Below, piece after piece: positions 54,112 through 64,000 of a stretch of 64,000 nt of DNA. The position numbers and the translations under genes were made by a program. A model generated the notes under the pieces. That model saw only the letters and a list, made by a program, of their open reading frames with translations. It had not been told where the DNA came from and ran no database searches. This stretch comes from Strigamia acuminata (taxonomy: Eukaryota > Arthropoda > Chilopoda > Geophilomorpha > Linotaeniidae), in the NCBI GenBank assembly GCA_949358305.1, contig OX442314.1:48120581-48184580 (forward strand), read 5' to 3'. Position 1 is the first letter of the stretch. Each line of letters starts with the position of its first letter.

Positions 54112-56061
54112 TACATGACAGTTTATTGTTTAGCAAACAATATAAATGCAACTAAATTATACATAAGACTAATGCCGACATTTGGCCAGTTAAAAATACA
54201 ATTAAACTATACAAAGAATTGGCTAATTGAATAGCCCTAAAATAATAACATTACGTGTCCTGGATTCGGGAATGGTTTGATCACCACTCGACCGGGTTTA
54301 CAGATGTCATCGGGGCCGGTCTGGCTGCGTCCTCGAGTCCGGGATGGCTTCGTGATCCTCGTGGCTTCTGTCGGTGTTTGTTAAGCGTAACTGGGTTCGT
54401 GTAATGCTTCGCTGGGTTGATAGATCAGTTGATCCGAGAGGTGCGGTTGACTCATGTGCACCGCCACAACTTTGGGAGGATATTGGTTTAAGTAAATGGA
54501 TTCATTTACTTATCAATATTCCGACTTCGAATTATATTTAATTCGAGATGTTGTGATTTCATTTAAATGTTCCGCTTTAACAATTGTTGCCAAATTGTTG
54601 TTACATTGGGCTCAATGTAATGTAACTAAGTCTTCTTGACTTAATTGTTTAACTTGTATCCAAGTTAATATTGTTCTGTTGATAAAGTAATAATGATTAG
54701 TACTTCCCGTCGCAATCACGCAGTTGCCATCGATAAACACGCCTTGCCATGCAGAACTGTATCAAGCGTCTCCGGCGTAGCAGCACGGTCGTCCATCGAG
54801 TGGTTGACGGCACCACATACACCGGGGGTTATAGCTCGCGGCTCCGCACAGCAGTTTAGCCCTTCGTGGTACTAATGACAAGCTGACTGCTTTGGCTCCG
54901 CTCATCATGGGAATTAGTTTACCAAACACTTGGTGCTACTCGTGGTTACTGTCAAACAGACTGCTTTGGCACCAACAGGCGATGGAACCAACTCCCAATA
55001 ATAATTGGCGCTACTTGCGGTTACAGAATGCTTTCGTACCGCAAATGACCATTCTGTCCTGCCAGGAGGATACTGAATTGCATAGAAGCAAGTTCTCCTC
55101 GGCGAGACCGTTGATTGAACATTAGAATCCAACTTAAAACCTTCAATCGGTTAAATGTATTGTTCGGCAGAACAATGCGCGGTTTCAAGCGATTAAACCA
55201 TCAACAAGAAACCAAATAACTCATACTAAATACCGTACGAAACATATACCAAATACCGTATAAAAACATATACGAAATACCGTATAAAATGCCGTATAAA
55301 TACATATACCGAATGCCTTGAAGACAAGAACCAAGAGTTAACTTATAACTAAGAACTGTGACTGTGTGTGTGAACTGACCGATTGCGTGACTGACTGACT
55401 GAAGAGTTTCTGACTATTGTCTCCGTGATTGGACTGTCCAGGGAATATATACCGGTACTGGATTAAGGGATTTGATCACTTATCCAATTGGAACATGGGT
55501 TCCAGGAATCCCGCCAATCCTGTGATACCGGAAGTGGATACGGAGGAGCACAAACGGATTATGCAAATTACTTGGCACAACCGGAACTGGATACCCAGGA
55601 CCGGAAATGGATTCCACCAATCAAATCGATCGGTTGATCGATTGATCACCAAATGTTCTGTCCCGCAGAAACGGATGTTAAACTGTATTTAACCATCAAT
55701 AGACATTAATATATCTTTATATTAATGTTCACAAAGCTTCGTTTTTACTCTAATAAATATAGGTTTATATTTATTTACACAATCTTTATTCATATTCATA
55801 TTTACCGCTAAATCGCGATCGCGCCACCTAGTGACAACATTGCGCATTGACAAGTGCGGTTTTAGCAGACGAATCTTCGTGATTCGGCCGGAATACTTTG
55901 ATATCAAGTAGGAATGATTATTAATACTAATTAATACATCATCTTTTACCATTGAAACCTCCTAAATAGCTTTATTTAGGAATTATATCTGTTTTACACA
56001 GAATACTGTAAAAATACCGTCATAATGACACAACAGCGCTTTTCCTGGGAAAAATAGGCAT
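54112..56061 (-). other. 2-kb non-coding gap within the gag region of element 2
   Basis: No retroelement gene. It holds a 27-bp-period repeat of ATACCGTATAAAACATATAC-like units (55210-55320) and inverted and direct GCTACTCG/TGGTTAC motifs (54870-55040). A short minus ORF, 55722-55952, begins MVKDDVLISINNHSYLISKY after a CCTAAATAAAGCTATTTAGG hairpin. It could be an intron, a nested insertion or an unusually long leader; I found no target duplication to prove insertion. Confidence 0.5.
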
Positions 56062-56475
56062 TTATAGCCATTGTAAACCGTCACATTGCTCGCGAAGTGC
56101 GTCTATCATTGTGACACGCACCGGAGAAGAAGAAACCTCCGAGTCGGGCGGTTCTCTACCTTGCAGCAGCAAAGGTGAGGAGTGCATCGAATGTTCGGCA
56201 CTGGATGATTGAACTTGTGTTGACGCATTCAAATCATCTTTATGTTGCTTGGAATAGCCGCTTCCAGTCGGAATATTCAAATTCGACTGGCCGTTAAACG
56301 GTTGCGACGTTTGTTCTTCCAAACACGGCGTGCTGTCGTTCACGCTCACAGTTTGATCCATGGCTTCAAACTGTTCTTCAATCGCTGGAACTTCAGGATC
56401 CACGACTTGTAATTCGATCGCCAATCGTTTCTTCGCTGGCCTCCCTCTTGGTCTCTTTTCACTTGGTGTCGCCAT
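56062..56475 (-). CDS. Leader ORF of element 2 with AT-hook motif (137 aa)
   Basis: ATG 56475 lies about 100 bp after the primer site. The start MATPSEKRPRGRPAKKRLAI holds an AT-hook (RPRGRP in basic surroundings). The rest is Ser/Glu/Gln-rich and ends VRVTMIDALREQCDGLQWL. The end resembles element 1 Gag at the junction of its low-complexity N-terminus (SVSGTLIDAMQLAQAEGVR). It may therefore be the N-terminal piece of an ancestral Gag cut off from the rest, or a genuine separate DNA-binding protein. Confidence 0.55.
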   Translation of the reverse strand: MATPSEKRPRGRPAKKRLAIELQVVDPEVPAIEEQFEAMDQTVSVNDSTPCLEEQTSQPFNGQSNLNIPTGSGYSKQHKDDLNASTQVQSSSAEHSMHSSPLLLQGREPPDSEVSSSPVRVTMIDALREQCDGLQWL

Positions 56476-56574
56476 TTTTCAATGAAGACAGAGAAAGGAA
56501 AGATAAGAAAGACAAGCAAGATAAAAATGGCGGGTAAAATTTTAACTGACAAAAATTTATACAATTGAAATATG

Positions 56575-56592
56575 ATCCCGGACGGGCCCCCA
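56575..56592 (-). other. Primer-binding site of element 2, tRNA-Pro type
   Basis: Minus strand TGGGGGCCCGTCCGGGAT, two bases (CG) after the 5' LTR. It is one mismatch from the murine leukaemia virus tRNA-Pro site, with the same spacing as element 1. Confidence 0.8.
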
Positions 56593-56594
56593 CG

Positions 56595-57556
56595 TGCTGC
56601 GATCCGGGTTTTTTCACACTTAATTTCTATTAAATCAAGTGGAAACCGCAGGTGAATGCTTATAAAGACTTACAATCGGCGGCCGTAAATTATCTAGGGT
56701 TAATTTAATTAGAAAGAAATAAAGAGACAGTTTTATTAGATAAAAATCACACTTTATATTCTTTATTCGGTTTTATACAATGACTAGTAATGAAAGAAAG
56801 TAATACGAAGCGACAATGTCGCGAAATGAATGTAAGAACAATGGAAATGCTTGCAACGACTGTTGCAAGCTAAAAGCGTCAGAAATGGCGCTTAACAACA
56901 CGAATGTTGTTACGAAGGCAAATGTCCTCGTTAAACGACTCACGAACGATGGTCCTGGCGACGATGGGTCTCGTAAGTCCTTCCGTAACTCGTACGACGG
57001 CTCGCTGGCGGTGGTTCACGGTCACGGGCGTCCGACTGGCGTTCGATGGCGGTGGCAACAGTTCGCGATGCTGCGACGGCGATGGTTCACGTCACTCCGG
57101 GAAACTCCTTCTTCTCGATAGCTTAATTTAGCAACGGCTAAATCAAGCTGAATTGCTGGCTTTGTACGTTTCTTGTACAAAGATAGCAGGTGAAACTAAT
57201 CGTGTCACGGTCCACTGTCAATACGTATTGTCGGAGCAAATATCGCAGTGATGTTGTGGGTTGTGATGTTGTGATTAGAGTCCCGATTGAAGCTAGGGCG
57301 CGAGCCCGGCACGCTTCAATATTGCGCAGATAATCTGCGCAATTAGCTGAAACTGATGCAACAAAGGATTATTGCCCAATATTGCACCATAACGGTTAAT
57401 TACCGTTTTCACCCCAGCTAACCTGAGGTGATATGTGCCTAGGGAAGTTTCCTCCCCTTCGTCACATGATTCGACTTGGTGTGTGCCACAGTCAAATTAA
57501 TTAGAAGACACAATTAATTTATCTTCTAAGTTGGTGAACTATTTGAGATCACCACA
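56595..57556 (-). repeat. 5' LTR of element 2
   Basis: 962 bp matching 43524-44485 with about 8 substitutions that I could count, mostly transitions (for example 43534-43535 AA against 56605-56606 GG). Confidence 0.93.
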
Positions 57557-57560
57557 ATAC

Positions 57561-58800
57561 GTAACAAAACCTAGAATAAATAATATTGGGGGACCTAAAT
57601 GCAAAAATGCAAAAATCCGCGCTGATTGAACGACCTAGGTTTGAGCGGTGTAGTCGCTGAGACACGCGCCTGTTCGTTGTTATACGCCACAAAAAAAGGC
57701 CTACCGTTGTTTTCCCTTTACTTATTATTAGCTTTAACACGGATGTTCTCCCATGCAATCTTGAGAACCGGTTGTTTGTTATTATCGTTCGATTAAACTC
57801 GTGTTTTTGTTCTCAGATGAGCGTTTTCTTAGGCTGAGTTTCGGCGAAACTAGCGGATGAGTGAAGTGAGGTCTACTACTGCGTACTACTGTGTATCATT
57901 TTATCGACAGTTTGTAGGAAACACGAGAGAGGGAGCACCCCGCTGGAGCTGTCCTTGACCGATAAACTTCGGTTAAACCCCAAAGTAGGCTTCTGATGCA
58001 GTTTTTGGTCGACTTTCCAATTAACATGATAAAATTAAGTACGGAGTATTAAATAGAATTAAAAAGGAAATATACCCTGATTTACAGCAAATGTAAACAA
58101 ACAGGAGCGTCACCTGGCGGAACCAGTATCATTAAATTCGTCCTTGCCACGTAACGAAAAAAAACAAGTTTGGACCAAAATAACATTTTGGATTTTTAAA
58201 AATGACATTTGGACCAAAAAAATGATAGTTCAGACTAAAAAAAATGACATTTTGGACCAAACATAAAAAAAAACATTCATTCGATAGAGAAAAAAAACAT
58301 TTTCTGGGGTCAAATTTGAGCCTAGGTTGGGGCAGGGAGGATTAATAAAAATATAAATCTTTAAAAACTTAACACGAGTCCGGCTTTTTTTTTTTACGAT
58401 GAAATAAACGAGATTTTGATCTTTAATCGAGAAAAAAGATTGATTTTTGGACCTTGTTTTTGGGAATTTAATTATGAATTAGGGATAGATTGATTACTTC
58501 TTGAAAAAGAATTCAGAAGCACGTGGCCGGGTGACAATGAATAAACCATCTATCTAACAGAAGAAATAATTTAATTTATGAAGATTGTTTTAGTATCCTG
58601 TCCTTTTCCCTTCATATAATGAAAAAATATTTACCAAAATTTCGAAATTTATCATTTTATAATGTATTAACTAAGCCCAATCAATTCCCAGAGTTTACTT
58701 CTTTGGTTTCTTATCTAAATTGATGAATCATAACATTGCATTCAAAAACTAATAACTTGATGAGATATTTATCGATTCATTCATGTATTATGAACTTCTT
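57561..58800. other. AT-rich non-coding stretch
   Basis: No gene supported. It contains a terminus of the TTAA-associated MITE at 58322-58345 (CTAGGTTGGGGCAGGGAGGATTAA) and several GACATTTTGGACCAAA-like repeats at 58165-58265. Confidence 0.45.
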
Positions 58801-58841
58801 GGAATTAATTAATTAATTAATTAATAATTACTACAAAAGAG

Positions 58842-58848
58842 TATATAA
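58842..58848 (+). promoter_or_regulatory. TATA box of the secreted proline-rich gene
   Basis: TATATAA, 37 bp before ATG 58885. The predicted start of transcription is thus almost at the ATG and the leader is very short. Confidence 0.6.
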
Positions 58849-58884
58849 TCATGCTGCTAGGACAGCACTTTGACAACACCACTA

Positions 58885-58978
58885 ATGGCTATACATGTTC
58901 TTGTATTCACCACAGTTTTTTTACTGAGTATTCTTCTTGCAGATGCAGAACCCAAAGCAGAACCCAAAACATGGGAAC
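58885..58978 (+). CDS. Secreted proline-rich protein, exon 1 (signal peptide)
   Basis: ATG 58885 encodes MAIHVLVFTTVFLLSILLAD, a clear signal peptide, then AEPKAEPKTWE. The donor AAC|GTATGT at 58978/58979 leaves phase 1, which fits the acceptor at 59246 exactly. The 268-bp intron contains a dispersed repeat (CCATAAATTACGTAACGCAA, about 59020-59041) that I recall from many insect genomes. Confidence 0.65.
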
Positions 58979-59246
58979 GTATGTACAGTATTTATTCATT
59001 TATTCGGGATAAAGGGCAGTCCATAAATTACGTAACGCAAATTTTGGCCATTTTAGACCCTCCCCCTCCTTAACATGGCCCTAACAAATTCCCAAACCCA
59101 CACCCCCCTAATTACATAATAAAACAGAAATTACCCTCATCCAAAAATTTTCAAAAGTCAATCTCAAAAACGCGTATATTTTAAATTTTTAAACATTTAA
59201 AATTTTTTTTCATGGACTATAACATTATTGTACTTTTATATTTTAG

Positions 59247-59845
59247 ATCCGGCTGTAAATCCCCCTCTCCCACCGCCCCCGCAGACGACGCCACCGCCAC
59301 TATCTCAGGCACTTTATCCACATCCACAGAATGTGGAATGGGAAAGTCTGTTCCAGTTACCCCGTCTTCCTAATGAAATGCTGCAGATACTCCGTGTTCC
59401 CGAAGAAAAGATGGAATATCAATGATTCACGCAAGCATGGGATCGATTCCAACATCCCATTCAAATATACATGCGGGAGTCCATGCATTTTCAGAATAAT
59501 GTGAATCAATTCGATAAGGCTGTGCAGGAATATCATCACGAAATGAACCAATTTCAGCCGTATGGATACGAGCTGACGATGAGTAGATACCAGCAGAATT
59601 TAGGTATTTACTACCACGGGGCAAATCGATACCAGCAAGCGCTGGGTGAATATATGCAAGAGCTGTTTCTATTCCTCCATGAGGTGTGTCGATACTGGTG
59701 GATTAAGATACCATCTAGTCAGCCGATTACGTGGCCAACTCCGACGATGAAGCCGCGACCTGCGGCGCCAACTCCGACGATGAAGCCACAGCCACAACCG
59801 CCACCAAAGCTACAGTTGCCACCATTGTCTGCATATAATATATAA
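59247..59845 (+). pseudogene. Secreted proline-rich protein, exon 2 with one in-frame TGA
   Basis: The acceptor TTTTATATTTTAG is followed by PAVNPPLPPPPQTTPPPLSQ and LPNEMLQILRVPEEKMEYQ, then a TGA at 59423-59425. The same frame then runs 140 codons more: a Gln/Tyr/His-rich helical part (NNVNQFDKAVQEYHHEMNQF, YHGANRYQQALGEYMQEL) and a tail with two copies of a TPTMKP motif in Pro-rich sequence, ending at 59845. AATAAA is at 59851. Coding character is continuous through the TGA, so this is one gene with a nonsense change or readthrough. The family is not recognised; it is exported, judging by the signal peptide. Confidence 0.6.
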
Positions 59846-60289
59846 AATGAAATAAAAATGGCAAACTTTGGTATATGGTTGGTTACTGATATTTTTATTT
59901 TTTATTTCAATTTTTACTGATGGCTTCTGTTAATAATACATAGTTTTACAGAAACATCTGCAAATTTGCAAAGTTTGAATAAAATATTTTTGTATCTGTT
60001 GACACCAAATCAAATCAATTTTTTTTACAAACAAAACATCCATCGAAATTAGACTATAAAAGCAATGCATAAAAAAAGGAGAACCTCAGACTGCCTGCGT
60101 CAGATCTTTGTACCCCAATGTGGCCAAGTATTCAGGTCGTCAAGTTCGATCGATACAAGAGACATGTGGATTGGGCTAAGATTTGAGAGATTTGAGTTAG
60201 TTTGGACAAGCATGTGGCCAGGAATAAAGCTCATCTTTCGTTTTGAGTTTTGCATTTTTTTGTTGAGTTTAGATTTTTTTTAATTTAAT

Positions 60290-60503
60290 TTCATTTAGAA
60301 CAATTACTGATGATAAGCAAACAAAGGAATTTTGTGAAAATTTTTTTTTGCGATTTTTAAATCTATTATTTTTTTATTGTTTGTTATGATGTTAAATGAA
60401 AATACATGAAATTTCAGAATAAAAATCCCAAAAGTTTTCGAGAAAAAAATAAAAACACTTTTGGAGGTCAAAATTGACCCTAGGTTGGGGTGGGGAGGGT
60501 TAA
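60290..60503. mobile_element. TTAA-associated MITE, right half
   Basis: Matches the right half of the copy at 33749-34115 (TTTGTTATGATGTTAAATGA, GTTTTCGAGAAAAAA) and ends CCTAGGTTGGGGTGGGGAGGGTTAA at 60503. It is followed at 60540-60826 by the cysteine-rich fragment and small MITE also seen at 40905-41188. Confidence 0.65.
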
Positions 60504-61001
60504 GGCATAAAAGTGGCAAAATCTCGACACAACAAACAATTACTCCACGCTGCTTGCAACAGTTCTGCCACCTGACTCCATCTGTGAAGCAAATGCATAT
60601 GTGACACAATTTTCTAATACAATTTTTCCAGTATGTCACGTGGCTGCTTTGGGGCCTCTCACGAATTAGGAGAGATTTGATTTGAAATAAAAGCATTTTC
60701 TCAATTCCAACGACTTTTCGTGCGTCCTCTATTTACATTAAGCGAGGTCTCTATTATTTACATTAAGCGAGGTCTCTCTACTTACATTAAACGAGGTCGT
60801 CGCAATTGAGAAAATGTTTTTACTTACAGTATTATTTGTTAATCAAAAACAGTTTACATGCGCTTAAGATTGCTTAAAACAATAAAAACTAAATAATAAA
60901 TGTAATTTAATAAAGTAAAATAAAAGTTTATTATGCAATTTCTTAAAAGCAAATAAATTCATTAAAGGCAAATATTAATAAAAACACTTTGAAAACTTTA
61001 A

Positions 61002-61225
61002 TTAACCCTCGCAGCCCCAACCTAAAAAAAATCCCTTACTCTCCCAACACGGGTCATTTTTGACCCCAAGCCAAAAAAATTTTTCAAAAAATGAGTGAAA
61101 ATGATTTTATTCTCTGAGTATTTCATGTTGATGAAGAAATTTAAGCAATTTAGTATTTGTCAAAAGAGCGCGACAAACATAATTGACATTGTATTCAAAA
61201 GTAGTGAGATAAAAACTAGAACGTT
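61002..61225. mobile_element. TTAA-associated MITE, left half
   Basis: Starts TTAACCCTCGCAGCCCCAAC. It contains GGGTCATTTTTGACCCC and AATTGACATTGTATTCAAAA and is the reverse complement of 40480-40745. The right terminus is absent. Confidence 0.65.
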
Positions 61226-63160
61226 TTTACATTTTTCAATTCAATTCAATTCAATTGAATTGTAAACATACAATTGTAACATACCCGAATAAAACGCTGG
61301 AATCCAAAACGCTGGCATAAAAAACGCTAAATTTTTTGTTTATTTCAGTCATTACATTAATTAATTAAAAACGCCAAAATTAAAAACGCTTAAAAAGAAA
61401 ATTAAAAAAACGCTAAAAATGAAAACACCAGCAGTATAAAAGGGTATTAAGAAGGTATGTCATGTTGGTTCATTATTCAAGTAATAATCTGCTTTAGGAT
61501 GAATTTTTTTTATTTTTAAATTTCAGTCGGTACAAACAATATCGGCATTTCTTTTGTTTATATACAAATCAAAATAATTAAAAAAAAAAATTAAAAATTA
61601 AAATTTTTTTTTAAGTGTTGCTTATAAAATATTACTTTTTTGGATATGAATAAATCACCTTAGTCTTCTTGCTTCACGCTCGGACTCTAGTAAGGTGAGA
61701 ATATCTCCTTCACGCACTGGTCCTTTCACATTTCTGATAATCGACCTATTAGTTTCATCCAAAAATTCAATTGGCTGCAGCTGTGTCCACACTTGCAAAT
61801 CTCAATCGGTTATATTTTTTAGGAAATGTTGGTGTCAGTTTACTTAAAAATTGAAGCTAAACAGAATTTTTAAAATTTCTTTAATTAACCTACATTCAAA
61901 ATGTTGTATCGCACCGGTGAGAAAAATTATTTAGAGAAATTACCATATATTTTCTTGTGATGGTGTTCTCCTCAGCAAAAATTAGCCAAAAAAATGCTCA
62001 ATCATAGACACCTTTTCTACGATCATGCTAGGAACGCTGAAAGTTGAGATGTGATACAATTTTACCATGATGTTTTGACACCCATGTCACATGATTTGTT
62101 TAACCAATCTGGAATTAGCTCTTTTGAGACAGCCAGTTGGGAATTAGAAGTTTCTGAACCAGCCAATTAGCGCTTTTAAAGCTTTCATATCTCTGAAGTA
62201 GATTTTTTTCAAAAGAATATACTGTTTCAAATTGGCAGCTGTTTTGATTTGCAAAGATTTTCAACTTCCTTGTGGACTATCTTTTTTTAAAAAAAGATAA
62301 TACGAAATGTTGCTTATTTTTTATTTATAGTTTTGTGCTTATCAAATTTTTTCAGCCGTAAGAACCTATTTTCAAACTCACAATTTAATTAAGTGTGACA
62401 CTTAATTAAAAATAATGTCAACCTCATGATTTTTGCAAATCTTGTTTATTCACCAAAACCATTATGGCTATTAAAAATTTCTACATTTCACTCGACAAAA
62501 AAATTAAATTCTATAAATAAACAATAATAATTAAAAAGGAAAGACATAATCATGTTGCAGTTGCAAATCTCAATCGGTTATTTTTTTTTAGGAAATGGAG
62601 GTGTCATGATTTAAAACACTAACAACGTGAATAAAACTCGTACTTCTACACAAATGACATGTTTCAAGCAATAAAAAGCAATTACAATCTAATAACATAA
62701 ACTAAATCACAGAGCGGAAAAGCTGTTTTACATAAAACCAAAGTGATGTGATTTCAGACTTAAACTAGAATTTTTATGCTCTGAAAAAGAAAGAATGTTT
62801 AGTTAGTCAATTCTGTGTTTGCGTGATTTTCTTTTGCTTTACATTTAAACTTTGTTTAATATATTTTCTGTTATAGCCTTCAGGCTTTTATGCAATGAGA
62901 ATACTTGTTTGCAAGAACGTGCGAAGGTTGTAAAGAGTTTCTTCATTTGTCTCAATATAGAAAATTAAAAAAAAGGTGAATTGAAATCTATGAATTAACA
63001 AATTAAATATTTTATTAACTTTGCATGGAAAAATCCAATTCAATGGAGCACACATTTAATTGGCCTCATTTTGTTCAAAATAAACAGCTGCATTCTAATT
63101 TAAAAAGTGAACAAATAACAGCTAATTGTACATCTTCATATTCATCTCAAAGTGGCAAAC
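61226..63160. other. AT-rich non-coding stretch with short repeats
   Basis: AAAACGCT/AAAACGCC units recur at 61300-61430. A segment of about 45 bp (TTGCAAATCTCAATCGGTTA...AGGAAATG) occurs at 61793-61837 and 62561-62607. The palindrome TTTAATTAAGTGTGACACTTAATTAAA is at about 62385-62411. No gene seen. Confidence 0.45.
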
Positions 63161-63165
63161 TCTAA

Positions 63166-63172
63166 TATATAG
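63166..63172 (+). promoter_or_regulatory. TATA box of the 63216 gene
   Basis: TATATAG, 50 bp before ATG 63216, the same compact arrangement as at 58842 and 34839. Confidence 0.45.
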
Positions 63173-63215
63173 CTCAAAATTATTTCACTTCTTCGGAACT
63201 TTTCCAAAGCAGAAC

Positions 63216-63722
63216 ATGACTGACAATTCTCAACACACGTGCATCTTAACCGATGCCCAGCTTTGCCAGAGCGATAATGATACATCCAATAACCCAGGCG
63301 AAATCGAAGATATTGATCGTGAGTTACATTTTTTTGGTTTATGGCAAGAACATTTTCAATTCAATCCATACCGAATTACAACGTCAGACGTTGACTCCAT
63401 TATTGAAGAACTTTGGGTTGACATGAACCAAGACTCACGACAAATCTGCAAGTCCGAGGATGAAGAATTCTACTCCCCGCAGACTCCTGTAATTACAATT
63501 CCTAATGCTGAACAACTGACCAGTACAACAGGCAGCCAACAGGGTGAACATTTCTACTCCCCACCGTCGACGCAGACTCCCGTAATTACGATTCCTAATG
63601 CTGAAAAACTGACCAGTACAACAGGCAGTCAACAGGATGAACCAACACCACTCAATCACAGAGTAGCCATTCAGGTGTGTGTAGAACCTGACGTCCCGAG
63701 GACCTTATTGAACGACCGCTAG
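63216..63722 (+). CDS. Small acidic protein with internal duplication (168 aa)
   Basis: ATG 63216 (MTDNSQHTCILTDAQLCQSD) opens an acidic protein. A helical centre (ELHFFGLWQEHFQFNPYRIT) precedes two copies of a unit of about 28 residues: FYSPQTPVITIPNAEQLTST and FYSPPSTQTPVITIPNAEKL. The repeats are nearly identical in DNA, so the duplication is recent. CAG|GTGTGT at 63674/63675 and a TTTTTTCCAG acceptor at 63970-63979 would allow an intron; the spliced form would end at once (TGA) after HRVAIQ. Family not recognised. Confidence 0.55.
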   Translation: MTDNSQHTCILTDAQLCQSDNDTSNNPGEIEDIDRELHFFGLWQEHFQFNPYRITTSDVDSIIEELWVDMNQDSRQICKSEDEEFYSPQTPVITIPNAEQLTSTTGSQQGEHFYSPPSTQTPVITIPNAEKLTSTTGSQQDEPTPLNHRVAIQVCVEPDVPRTLLNDR

Positions 63723-64000
63723 AGATAAATTGCGCTAAAACGTTTCTACAGGGCGAATCAATTTGCTTCCTCACCCTAACAACTTTAACATTGTCGTGTA
63801 TTTATATATATATATATTTTATATATCTTACTTACGTTCACAACCAATGTGATTATTCATGTTTTCTAAATTAAAATATAAGTAAATGTGGTGTAAAATT
63901 TGTATTTAGTTGAATTAAAATTGGGATAGTTTAGGCTTACAGGACATCTCATTATTTCTGTCTTCTCATTTTTTTCCAGTGAATTAGAAAAATAAAAAGT

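Larger units (their letters stand above)
43524..57556 (-). mobile_element. Ty3/gypsy-type LTR retrotransposon (element 2), diverged relative of element 1
   Basis: On the minus strand: 5' LTR (56595-57556), primer site, leader ORF, a 2-kb gap, gag, pol, a broken third ORF, polypurine tract, 3' LTR (43524-44485). A 4-bp target duplication ATAC flanks it (43520-43523 and 57557-57560). The LTRs differ at about 8 of 962 positions, so it is older than element 1 but still recent. It shares with element 1 the LTR-CG-primer site layout, the -1 frameshift signal, Gag and Pol sequence, and the third ORF. Confidence 0.93.

Noticed and set aside
54112-56061. Solo LTR nested in element 2 (TGTTGTGTC...CTGTCA on minus)
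   Set aside because: The ends look LTR-like, but the flanking bases (GCGC against TGTA) give no target duplication.

Overview
The window is eukaryotic genomic DNA from an animal, most likely an arthropod. It is dominated by transposable elements and satellites. The evidence is the mix of LTR retrotransposons (Ty3/gypsy and BEL/Pao), hAT-type and TTAA-associated MITEs, spliceosomal introns, TATA-driven small genes, and remnants of recognisable metazoan genes (a p53-family DNA-binding domain and a hemopexin-like exon). There are no bacterial operons, rRNA, recognisable tRNA genes or CRISPR arrays. The species cannot be named from the sequence.

Layout. 1-449: a foldback repeat. 735-15624: a solo LTR (4-bp duplication ATAT) split by a young, complete 13.5-kb Ty3/gypsy element on + (1347-14852, LTRs apparently identical, duplication CATC). 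17.3-21.3 kb: a decayed, internally deleted BEL/Pao element. 21.35-28.2 kb: remains of another gypsy-like element (integrase tail, a 700-bp hAT MITE inserted with an exact 8-bp duplication, a long purine-rich stretch, an envelope-like ORF behind a splice acceptor). 30.6 kb: a lone hemopexin-like exon. 31.0-33.75 kb: satellite arrays of 33/50 bp and 46 bp units that share a core. 34.2-40 kb: three small unrecognised genes (34229-34771 minus, 37858-38466 plus, 39461-39982 plus), a MITE and a DDE_Tnp_4-like transposase fossil. 42.1-43.0 kb: a broken p53-family gene on minus. 43524-57556: a second, 14-kb Ty3/gypsy element on minus, a diverged relative of the first (duplication ATAC, about 8 LTR differences). 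58.9-59.85 kb: a two-exon secreted proline-rich gene with one in-frame TGA. 60.3-63.2 kb: MITE fragments. 63216-63722: a small acidic gene with an internal duplication.

The most interesting system is the pair of related gypsy elements. Both carry a primer-binding site resembling the tRNA-Pro-type site of murine leukaemia virus. Both have a gag/pol junction with an A AAA AAC slippery heptamer 5-6 nt ahead of a strong hairpin. Both have a third, non-envelope ORF between pol and the 3' LTR, and its N-terminal, central and C-terminal blocks are conserved between them. In the young copy this ORF is intact (about 921 residues) and is preceded by a splice acceptor. An upstream 30-codon acidic exon joins it in frame. 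In the older copy the third ORF is broken by two frameshifts and the gag region is split by about 2 kb of non-coding sequence.
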